Shown piece by piece: positions 53,157 to 63,325 of a DNA stretch of 64,000 nt (its first letter is position 1; the number at the start of each line of letters is the position of its first letter). Below the pieces are notes generated by a model. That model worked only from the letters and a program-made list of their open reading frames with translations. It did not search any database and was not told the origin of the DNA. A program made the position numbers and the translations under genes. The DNA is from Tetrahymena thermophila SB210 (lineage: Eukaryota > Ciliophora > Oligohymenophorea > Hymenostomatida > Tetrahymenidae). Location: positions 1 through 64,000 of the forward strand of contig NW_002476433.1 in the NCBI RefSeq assembly GCF_000189635.1. The letters run 5' to 3'.

Positions 53157-54495
53157 TTATATTAATAGCTTGCTTCTACTTTTAATTATTTTTGATTATA
53201 TAATCAATTGAATTGTTTATCAATAAAATTAACAAACAAACATAAATAAATAATTAAATAAATAAATAAACAAATTCTACCTTAGTTAAATATTTAAAAT
53301 AAAAATAATAAATAATTTATATCACTCCTAATGAACCAAGACTCAATTTTATTAATAATACAGCAAAATATTGTTTGAATATTTTTTTAATATATACCAT
53401 ATTTTAAAAAATTTTGAAAATGTTAGTTAAAAAGTTCTTAAAAAAAAAAACTATAAACATTTGAATCCATCAACCAAAATTATATTCAGGCTAATTTCAA
53501 AAAAAAATAAAATTAATTCGGTAAATATAATTATAATTAATTTAACAAATAAAATTGATTGAAATTATTAAAAATATATCGTAATAATTAATAAACAATA
53601 AAATCTCTTTATTAACAATATTTCAAATTAAAAACTACTGATAAAGTCTTAGTTATTTTAATATATGAAAAGTAAGTGCAATGATAATAACTTAATTTAA
53701 TATATCTAAATAATATGAATATAAATGTAATGTAAATTGTATTTTTATGATGTAAACTAAAATATTCCTAATATATAAGAGTCCAATATTGTTTTTAATG
53801 CAAAAATATTTTATGATTTTAATATTATCAGTTTTTTTCTTAATAAAATCTACTTACTACCTATTAGTTAAAAAATTACCAAAAATATATTTTTATTTAT
53901 CGATTTCCTGAATGTAGATGGCTTTTTTATATGTGAATTGAATTAATTAAAGCTTAAATATGCCTAATGTAAGTAATATTTAGAGTGTATTTAAATTATA
54001 TTAAATAGTAGTGACAATTTTATTAATTTATTACAATTCTTGGCAATAAATACAAGTTTAAATTCAAAAGTTTGATAAAAGAGCTTATAGGTTTTCACAT
54101 TAGTTTATTTTAATGGTAAATTTTGTAACTATTAACAATTATTTTAAGTAAATTTAGAATAATATTGCTCTTATTTATAATAAATTTTATAAATAATAAG
54201 TTGATAGTTAAATAAAACATCGTCCAAGTATATTTTTACTTTTTAGAGAATACTGAAGCAATTTTAATATTCTAACGCAAAATTTATATTCTCATACATT
54301 CATATAAAAAATTACTAACTAATTAAACTGTAAGGAATATTTTATTTCAACTATTAAGTAAAATTAATTATTTAGTAATAAATACCTTAACTTAATGTAA
54401 ATAAACATAATAGCTTTCACTATTTTAAAATACTGGAAAAATTTTTCATTCATAAATTTCAAAATAAAATAATAAAAATTTTAAGAAATTAGCTT
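53157..54495. other. Chimeric intergenic region with deletion junction
   Basis: Bases 53157-53440 match the upstream region of type-A genes (45646-45930). From about 53456 the sequence matches the region upstream of type-B genes (from 41823 and 49437). No type-B gene lies between, as the alternating order would require. Confidence 0.8.
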
Positions 54496-57178
54496 TCATT
54501 TTTAAGTTATTTCATAATTTTCCAATTGATTTTATAAATTATTGTAAAAATTTTCTTATGCTACCTCAACTCCTTGCTCGCTATTACTGCTACAGTTCTA
54601 ATTCAAAGTAAATATCTCATCTTTTATTAAGCTATTCCTGTTATTGTTGATAGATTTTTAATAAGAAGACTATAAATTTTGAATTTCTAACTATTTAGAA
54701 TCATCATTCAAGTTCATAAAAAAACTAAGAGCATCTTAATGTTAAATTGCTTCAGATGATACATTATTTAAGTTTTTTAATTTTTAATTTTAAAAATTAA
54801 CGAGAGGAGTTAAACTATATGACTGCTATTACCATTACTAATTAGATTTATTATGCAAAGAGCTAAAATTTTCGTTTTGAGCTTCAAAAATTTGAACTAA
54901 ATTTTAGTCTAGCATATCAATCAGTTTTTAATCTAGCATAGAGAAATTTTTTTTATTTTAAATTTTTTTATAAGCTTCAAATGCATCTTTAGCCTTTTAC
55001 ATTTCAGATCTATTATCTTAATAGAGTAAATTTATTTCTTTATTTTTGTAAATATTTTCTGTAGATTATTTGTTTAAAACTAGATCTAAATGTATTGTTG
55101 GCTTAGGTAAATAGTCTAACAGTTTTATTTAATCTGGATCTAAAAGCAGTCTCTTTAATTTTTCAACTTCTATAAGTCTCTTTAAAATTTGTAAAATATC
55201 CAAATTTTGATAAAGCTTATCTATGCTATATTAAATTATTTTTTTCTTTTATTTTAGCTTGCCAAAAGGACAAAAATAAGATAAAAAATACTACCAAATG
55301 CTCATTTTCATACAATTTGTTTATTAATTAAAAAGTTTTGAAAATTCTTTTTCAACTTTTTTCTGAACTTTCTATGGGCTGTTTGTTTATTTGCTTGGTA
55401 AATTAGAGTTATTTTTTAATTGTGTGCTTTGAGATATACTTTAATCATACATTTCATCCTATAAATATTTATTTAAAATTTACTTGCTGCCTATTTTTTA
55501 GATTTATTAATTATGTTGTTTTCCGTTGGTTTCTAATTTAGAGCTTATTTTTTTTATTATTAAATGCTTTTGTTTCATAAAACTAGGAGCTTATGATACC
55601 TATTTTTCATTTGATTATTATTTTTGACTTTATGTTTTTAATTTTTCTTACTTAAATGAATGTGAAACAATAGAAATATTACTATTATTTTAGTAGTTAA
55701 ATTTATTTTTTTAATTTCTTTCTTGACTATAACTATTTTGATTATTTTAATTCTAATTTAGCTCATATGCTAATGGAGATTATTAGTTTTATTATTTTTG
55801 GTCCTATTATTTTTCAGACATAAATTCTTAAAATTATTGTTAAGGATTTTCTTGTGTTTCTGATTCTTCATAATTAAATATCTAATTGATAATGCTTTAA
55901 TTTAATTGTAGTTAAGAAATTTTACGGCAGATTAAATAACCTATAGCTAAAAGGCTCTATGCAAAACCACCAATTTGAGATATAATTCCAATAAAATCTA
56001 AATAAGACCTTCGATAAACATTTTCCTATTATTTTTCTAATCTAAATACTACACTAAGTAAATAATCATCAGATTACTAAATAGGAAATACCTTTATTTA
56101 TCAGAATATTAAATTTATTAAAATATTTTTTTATAAATTTATGTTAAGTAATTAAAAATGTTTTAATTACCATATTTTTCTCAATTTTAATTGTAAAAAT
56201 ATTAATAATAAATGAGAGGGGGCTATCTTATATTTTAAATATTTTTAAAAAAATTTTTTAATCAAACGGACAAAAAATAATAAAGAAATTAAGGTATATT
56301 TTGACACTAAAATTAACTTTAAAAATAGAGAATACATTAAGCTTTAGAAAAAAATTTACATCAATATCTTAATAACTGTAAGAAGGGAACTTTTAAGTTA
56401 TTATGTCAGAAAATAACCAACCAAAATCACTGTAGACATAATTATTTCTAATATAAATTGTAATGTCTTTCTATTGTTATGTGCTAATAGGCCAAAACAT
56501 GTCTCTTGAATACATTTAAAAAGGGTTTTCTTTTTCAGTAATATCCACATAAGCATCTGAAAGCTAAAGACCAAAATAATTCTTTTATAAGTATTAGTTG
56601 ATAACATCCTCAGATTTACAATTTATTTAGCATTTATGAACTTTAAAAATAATTTATGAGAATTTTAGAGATGGAAAATCGCCTTAAATATCTAGCTAAG
56701 AGTCTGGAGAAAAACAATACATATTTTTATAATCAAGATTTAAATAATATTTGGAATTATCAGGATTTTAGAAGTTATCTTTTGTACATGGTTAAACTTA
56801 GATTTCCAAATTTTACCAAATAATATCATATTATTAAGAAGTATTATTAAAATTTTAAATTCTTTACTGTAATTCAGCTGAGACTGTGTATATTTATTCA
56901 TCAATAAAATATTAACTATCTAAATTCTCAAGTGCAAAGGCCATAGGAAATGATTTGCTAGTTGCTACAAAAAGAGAAGGGTCATCAACTTACCTCTAGG
57001 TGTAAATTATGAAAGGGTTCTTTCTACTAAGTACTGATAAAAGGATAGAAAGAAAACGAAAGCTTATGAATGTAATAATTAAAATGGTAATAATAGACCC
57101 TATCTAAGATTTGTATGTTGGTTCTTAATTAAATCTTAACTAAATTTAACTTCCAAAAAAATCTAATTTCTTTAACAT
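54496..57178 (-). CDS. Two-TM array protein, copy 9 (type A; family reference)
   Basis: Exons 56360-57178 and 54496-56091, intron 268 nt in phase 0; 804 residues, read completely. Order: a short basic start with DFFGSQIQLRF; membrane segment 1 at about 31-52; TQRQVDDPSLF at about 62-72; an ectodomain to about 290 with cysteines in the contexts QPCTK, MYCFSP and KCQINCKS; NNYVYSDFGW near 250; VFP at the exon 2 start; membrane segment 2 at about 303-328 (IGGFAQSLLAIGYLI). The remaining 475 residues are cytoplasmic by this topology. They are Gln/Asn/Ser/Lys-rich around a conserved helical block at about 510-590, with a Cys-Pro-Phe-Gly site, a Lys run, LKRLIEVEKLKRLLLD and DYLPKPTIHLDL, followed by INLLYQDNRSEMQKAKDAFE. 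No enzyme motif is visible. It looks like a surface or endomembrane protein of a ciliate-specific family. Function unknown. Confidence 0.93.
56213..56227. promoter_or_regulatory. G-tract element in type-A intron, third instance
   Basis: TGAGAGGGGGCTATC in the intron of copy 9, matching the element of copies 4 and 6 at the same relative place. Confidence 0.45.
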
Positions 57179-57619
57179 TTATTTTATTATTTTACTTCTA
57201 CTTTTAATTATATTTGATTAAATAATCAATTTAATTATTTATCAATAAAATTAATAAACATAAATAAATAAATAAATAAAAAATTTCTACATATTGTTCA
57301 GTATTTAAAATAAAAATAGTAAATAACATAGCTAAATGCCTTTTTAAAATCTAGTGAAAATAACTATTTTTTATAAAGGACTTTATTTATCAATAATTTT
57401 TTTATAACATGAAAATATTAATAATAAATTTTGTTTTAAATAAAAAAATTATATCCCTCTAAGAAAATTTAGAGCAATTTTTTGATTAATGAAATTTGTT
57501 TAATAAATTAAAATAGATTAATTAACATGAAAATTATTTTAAAGGATAAAAATTAAAGTATGTCTCTACCATTAGAATATAATTGACTTAGGGTTGGAAT
57601 TTAATAATAAAATTCATTT
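57179..57619. other. Intergenic between copies 9 and 10
   Basis: The first 130 bases resemble the regions upstream of copies 6 and 8, with an AAATAAATAAATAAATAA run near 57262. The rest is unique AT-rich sequence, with no trace of a type-B gene. Confidence 0.6.
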
Positions 57620-60176
57620 TCAACATATATTATAACTTTATAATTAATCTGGTATGTTGTTACGAAAGTCTTCTTATGCTATTTCACCTTGCTCGCTATC
57701 ACTATTACAATTTTACTGGAAAGCAAATTCTTAGTTTTCAATGAAACTATCCTTATAATTATTGATTGATTATTACTAAGTAGATTAAAAACGATTAAAT
57801 TCAAACGGCCTTGGATTATCATATTAGCTAGCAAAAAAATTAGTAGTCTCCTATATTTTAATTGTTTATTATGATTCTTAATCAACATTTTTATTTTTTT
57901 CATTTTAAAGCTTCAGAAAAGGAGATGAATTTTATGTTTTTTATTTAATATTATTATTCTATTTATTCTAAATACATCCTAAACTTAAATTATCTTGTTA
58001 GGCTTCAAATATTTGAACTAAATTCTAGTCAAGCATTTCAATGATCTTTTTGTCTAGCAAAGTAAAATTTTGTTTATGCTTTATTTTTTTATAAGCTTCA
58101 AAAGCATCTCTTGCTTTTTAAATCTCACATCTATTATCTTAATATAGTAAATTAACTTCTTTATTTTTGTAAGCATTCTCAGTTGATTACTTATCTAAAA
58201 TTAAATCTAAATCAATTGTTGGCTTTGGTAAATAGTCTAACAGTTTTATTTAATCTGGATCTAAAAGCAATCTCTTTAACTTTTCAACTTCGATTAGTCT
58301 CTTTAAAATTTGTAAAATATCCAAATTTTAATACAGTTTATCTATGCTATATTAAATAATTTCTTTTTTTTTCTTCAATTTGCCAAAAGGACAAATATAA
58401 GATAAAAAATATTCCCAAACACTCATTTTCATGCTGTTTGTTTGTTAATTAAACAGTTTTGTGAACTCTTTTTCTTCTTTTGTATTCATGTTTTATGGAG
58501 TCTTGTTTTAATTATTTGGTGAGTTATTATTTGTAATTGAGGAAATACTTTAATTAGGAGTTTCATCCTATAGATATTTATTTAAAATAAATATTCGGCT
58601 AAAATTTTAGCTTTCTAAATTATTTTATTTGCTAATTTCTTAATTTGAATTTAGTTTACTAATAAATGTTGGTTTTTTTTTGGAAAAATTAGAAATATTT
58701 TAATTAAGTTTTTCTTTTTTTTGTAAATTTCTATTTAAATTTGAAATGGATTGTGAATGAGGACAAATAGATTTGTTGTTAGTGTTTTCTTAGATGCATT
58801 AAATAATTTAATTCATCTCTTATTTTTATTCTGAATTGTTGTTTTTATTTTTTAATTAAGTTTAATATTCTAAAGGAGGTTATTAGGTTTGATTATCTTA
58901 CTTCTATTCGGTTGCTTCTGAAATTTCTTATTATTTGTTATTTTCTATTTGAGATTCCTTATAGCTAAAAATCTAGCTTATAATGTTTTGATTTAATTGC
59001 AATTCAGAAACTCTATGGCAGATTAGAAAACCTATAGCAAACAGGGTATTTGCAAAACCACCAATTTATGATATTATACCAAAAAAGTCTAAATAGGATC
59101 TTCTATAGACATTTTCTTGCTATTTCTCAAATCTGAATGTGACGCTAAGTAGATAATCACCTTAATTTTATACAGGAAATACCTTTATTTGTAATTAATT
59201 TAATAGAGTTCATAAATTTATTTTATTTTTTAATCAAAACTTTACAAATTATTTTAACTTTTTAAATATAAATATTACATTTGTGTTGAAAAAAATTATT
59301 TAATTAATTAATAAAACTGCAATAAAATGCTGCATTTTTTTGATAATAAATATTTACATCAATATTTTAAAAGCTGAAAGATGGAAACCTTTGAGTTTTA
59401 ACATCAGAAAAAAACCATCCAAAATCACTATACACATAATTATTTCTAATGTAAAGGGTGACATCTTTTTATTATTAACTACTAATAGGCCAAAAAATGT
59501 CTCTTGAGTACATTTAAAAAGGGTTATCTTTATTTGTAATATCTACATAAGCATCTGAAAATTAAAGACCAAAATAAATCTTTTTTAAGTACTTATCCAC
59601 TATGTAATCAGATTTACAGTTTGTTTTGCATTTAAAAACTTTTAACATGATTTATGAAAACACAGGAGATGGAAAATCACCCTAAATATCTAGCTAATAG
59701 TCAGGAGTAAAGCAATACATATTTTTGTAGTCTAGTTTTAGATAATATTTAGCATTATCAGGATTCTAAAAGTTTTCTGTAGTGCATGGTAAAACTGCAA
59801 TATTCATCATTTTATAAACAGCATCATATTTCAATGAAGTTTTATTATAAACCTGGAATTTTTACTACAATTATGCTTAAATGGTGTATATTTATTCATC
59901 AATAAAAAAGTTATTATTTGAGTCTTCTAATGCAAACGCTAAGGGGAATGTTCTAGCCGTTGCTGTAAAAAGAGAAGGATCATCTACCTGCCTTTCTGTA
60001 AATATTAAGGAAGGATTCTCTCTGTAAAATACTGATAAAACTATAGAAATAAACCGAAAACCTATGAAACCTATAATTAAAAGAGTAATTATAGATCCTG
60101 CACTTGACTTATACATTGGCTATTTATTGTACCTAAGTTTAATCTAGCTCCCAAAAAAATCTAAATTTCTTAGCAT
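57620..60176 (-). CDS. Two-TM array protein, copy 10 (type A, diverged)
   Basis: Exons 59358-60176 and 57620-59182 with a 175-nt intron; 793 residues. Membrane segment 1 reads IITLLIIGFIGFRFISIVLS, followed by FTERQVDDPSLF and FPLAFALEDSNNNFFIDE. Exon 2 begins VFPV and includes IGGFANTLFAIGFLI as membrane segment 2. The C-terminus SDSEQGEIAQEDF is like that of copy 1. It keeps type-A length and motifs but differs from copies 4, 6, 8 and 9 at many sites and in all noncoding sequence, so it branched off before the unit duplications. A 74-codon standard-code frame at 59892-60116 is part of exon 1. Confidence 0.9.
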
Positions 60177-60754
60177 TTAATAAATTGTTGTTTCTTCTAC
60201 TTAAATTCTTATATTATCAAATAATTAATTAAGGGCTAAAAAATTGTTTAATAAGACTTATTTTTCCTTTTAATTGAGTTTATTTTAAATTTTAGTAATT
60301 TTTATTATATAACCTATAGCTTAGCATTTATACTTCTTTAAATTTTTATTTATTTAAAAGTATTACTAAGTCAAAAAAAAATAGTAATATTTTTTAATAA
60401 TTCTACTAATGAAATTAATTTAAGATAAAATTCAGTAAATAAAAATCTAAAATTAAATCGATTTCATTTTTTTAATGAATAAATAATAATTTAATTTTAA
60501 GTTTTTACAAAATTTTGAGATAAAAATATAGATTGTTAAATTACATACAAAACTAAGATTAAAATAGCAATGGTATAATACTTTTTACTTTAATAAACAT
60601 TCATTTAATTTAAATTAATAATTGATTAAGTTAAACGGGAATAGTTAATTAAGTAGTGGATAATAATTAATGTCACTCTTATATATATTTTTTTATGAAA
60701 ATTGTTTTTTATTTTTATTTCTTGAAACAAATTAGGGAAGAGCTTTTTCTCTAA
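60177..60754. other. Intergenic AT-rich sequence
   Basis: Upstream of copy 10 and downstream of the Asn/Gln-rich gene. No gene seen. Confidence 0.6.
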
Positions 60755-62917
60755 TCATATAAATTAATGTTAGGATAAGTTTTTAAGGAAATATTGGTTA
60801 GAATTAATCAGATTAGAAGTATTTGATGAGAAAGTGTTTGAGGATTATGTGTCTTCTTAAGATGTAGTGTAAGTATCAGCACTTTTTTGATTACCATTTA
60901 ATAAGTTGTTTGAATTTGTAATATTATTATTATTGTTGTTGTTGATGTTAATACTACCATTTATGTTATTGCTTAATATTTCTTTGAATTTTTATGACTA
61001 AGCTATAGGAAGAGAGTTTATATGGTTTAAAAATTCTTGAATTTCTCTGACTCCATCATCATTATTTTTATCTTCTTCATTATTGTAATAATTATCTGCT
61101 CCGTTTTCCTTTTTAATATTTGGAATTTTAATTTTATTAGAATGATAAACAGAGTCTTCAGTTTGAGCCATATCAAATGCTAGTCTTTGATCTTATTCTT
61201 CATTTTGTCTCTCAAAATCTACTTAGAGGCTTTAATTAATTGGTGCCTTTTAATCATTTTTATCAGATATTCTTAAGAATTATAAACTGTTTGTAACTTG
61301 CTATTCTTCAAGTTATTAGTAAAATTTAGAACCAAAAATGTTGTTCTACTGATACAAAGTGCTGTTTAAGTTATTGTTGCTTAAGAGATTCAAATTAAAA
61401 TTATTGTTCATATTCATAGCAGAGAAAGTGAGTGAATTAAATATGGGTAAATTTACTTTCATAGTTGGATTTTTTTATGATTCAAACATCTATAATTCGT
61501 TATTTAAATCTCCAAAACCAATATCTTAGAAAATATTCATATTTTTAGCAAAAAAATCTTCATTTTCAAATATGGGTTATGATTAATTAATTAACAATGA
61601 GCTTTATGGTTATTATTATTGTTGTTGTTATTGTTATTATTGAGTGTTATTGTTTTGATTTTAGTTCAAATTTAAGTTTAAATTTATGTTACCACCTACC
61701 TGGTTTCCTTTAGCAAAAATAAGAGATTTAAAAATTGAATCTTTGTCTTTACTTTATTCAATGTCCATGCAGCCAAGAAAACTACGATTTTGGTATTCTT
61801 CTTTAATTTTTTCTTGATCCATTTATTACACTATGATGGAATTGGTGGTGTTACTTTCTTAATTAATTTTTGAAGTCATAGGAATATACTCAAAGTCTGG
61901 GAATGCGTCAAAGCCTTCACCTCCATTTTCCTTTATTATCCTCTCCTTGAACAGATGAATAGAATCTTTTACATCTGTCAAGCTTTCTACTAATTAATTA
62001 TTTTCTTAATCTTCTACTTTTGTTTTATTATTTTGAAATTTCTTTTTTTAATTTGCTTGCTTAATTATTTAATCTCTATTGTTGTTGTTATTATTGAAGT
62101 TATTATTATCAGAACTGTTTTATGAATATTTTTCATCACTATTATTATCGAATTAATTATTTTCTTCTTGATCTGAATTTGGGTTGTGGGGACTTTGTTT
62201 TTTGTTATTTTTTCTCCATAATTGAATGTCCTTTTGTTTATTAAGAGAGGACCTATCTATTTGAGTTTTATTTTTTTAAATACCTTTTTTGCCTTTCTTT
62301 ACTACTGAATAAGAGTCTTGATAATCGCAGCTTCCTTATTCCTTTATTTGTTCTCTCATTTTTTCTTTATCCCTCTCTTCTTTTGTTTTTTTCTTCTTAA
62401 TTATAGGGTCTTCAGGATACAAGCTGTTCCATATTTCAAATATAGAAGAAAGACTTGGATTTAATGAGTGATGTAAGACAAAAAGAGCTGTAGCCTTTTT
62501 CCAGCAGACAGTAATCCACTCTTAACTTCCTTATTTATAGTTTTTATCTTCGTTAGAAAGTGCTAAATCGCGCAAATAATTTTAATATAGCTAAAGTGTG
62601 TCCCATTTAGAATGCTCTTCATAATAAATGTTTATTAAATTCATATACTTTGTGCCAGGGTATTCAGATTTTTTTCTTTCTTCTAGTTTTTAAGATATCA
62701 CATTTTTAACTTCTTTGTATGTTTTTAAATTCATTTTTTCCTTCAAGAACTAGCTTGCATAATCTTCCATGAAGTAGTTAGTGATTGCATTTTAGAAATG
62801 TTTGTTTAAGAAATTTCTCTCTCCTTTAAGAACCTCTGTCATATAAATGACTTACTCTTTGATTTCCTGAGTAGCTAATGTGTATTAATGACCATCGAAA
62901 ATATTAGAATTATTCAT
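60755..62917 (-). CDS. Asn/Gln-rich hypothetical protein
   Basis: 721 codons, no intron, stop TGA at 60755-60757. The chosen start (62915-62917) is the first ATG after an in-frame TGA. Residues 1-155 are folded-looking and helical, with Trp-containing stretches (EEHSKWDTLQLYQNYL and EWITVCWKKATALFVLHHSL). Residues of about 170-260 are very basic (KKKKTKEERDKEK). The rest is low-complexity Asn/Gln/Ser sequence with runs of about ten Gln and seven Asn, and a 22-codon acidic and hydrophobic island, FDAFPDFEYIPM. Such composition suits a disordered regulatory or RNA-associated protein, but no domain is recognised. Another open frame in the same phase ends 18 nt upstream, so the true start may be much further up (see 62936-63325). 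Confidence 0.78.
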
Positions 62918-62935
62918 TTTTCTATATAATTTTTA

Positions 62936-63325
62936 TCAGATTCTCTTATTAATTTAATAAGATTTAGTTAGACGAGCTATTTTCCTATATTCCTTAATAA
63001 TTTATTCAATGGCAAACGCCAATCTGATTTTAGTAGACTATTGAAATATTTTAACTAAAATTTTAGTATTTTTCTACTGTTTTTTTACTTTTCCTATTCT
63101 ATTAGTTTTGAAATTATACTGACTAAACTGTATAGCTATTTCTTTATATTAAATTGATTCTTTTAGATTGATAAATTTTATATATTTTCTGATTATCTTT
63201 TGTTTAAGAAAAAGGGATTTTTCCTATCTGAAATTGACGAATTTCTTTCTTCTGGCACTTTCTGAATCTATTTTAATTTTAAATGCACTCTTTATTTTTC
63301 TATATAACTTTACAACAGATTTCAT
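62936..63325 (-). CDS. Small basic ORF, possibly LYR-motif-like, or 5' part of the next gene
   Basis: 130 codons from ATG (63323-63325) to TGA (62936-62938). The protein is very basic and helical. It opens MKSVVKLYRKIKSAF; an LYR tripeptide in this position followed by Phe, then a basic helix (ARRKKFVNFR), recalls the Complex1_LYR family, small mitochondrial factors for complex I and Fe-S cluster assembly, which are of similar size. The later half (ILVKIFQQSTKIRLAFAIEQ, IIKEYRKIARL) does not help that case. The frame is the same as that of the gene starting 18 nt downstream, and such a small gap is not expected between two ciliate genes, so this may be the N-terminal part of one 857-codon gene broken by one TGA. 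Confidence 0.5.

Larger units (their letters stand above)
46126..53440. repeat. B+A duplication unit 3 (copies 7 and 8)
   Basis: Third tandem unit, collinear with units 1 and 2 until about 53440, where it is cut off at an A-rich junction. Confidence 0.85.
22067..60176 (-). repeat. Tandem array of ten two-TM protein genes
   Basis: Ten genes with the same orientation and the same two-exon plan start at 24800, 30273, 33553, 37881, 41166, 45645, 48785, 53156, 57178 and 60176. Type B (copies 2, 3, 5, 7) has exon 1 of 822 nt ending in a SxYYE-type segment; type A (4, 6, 8, 9, 10) has exon 1 of 819 nt (817 in copy 4) ending SYQDID or similar. Copies 3-8 alternate B, A, B, A, B, A. The only unrelated gene inside is at 25619-26986. 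Confidence 0.93.

Noticed and set aside
30906-53440. Tandem repeats as a CRISPR array or satellite
   Set aside because: The repeat unit is 7.6 kb and codes for two genes; there are no short repeats with spacers.
22067-60176. Array as copies of a mobile element
   Set aside because: No transposase, reverse transcriptase, terminal repeats or target-site duplications were seen; all copies lie head to tail in one place with host-type introns.
22067-60176. Identity of the array family with ER-Golgi cargo receptors of the Erv41/Erv46 type
   Set aside because: The two-membrane-segment plan is similar, but tail length, cysteine pattern and sequence motifs do not fit.
60940-61660. Poly-Asn and poly-Gln codon runs as trinucleotide repeat elements
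   Set aside because: They are in frame within the 60755-62917 gene and mix several codons, so they are coding low complexity.
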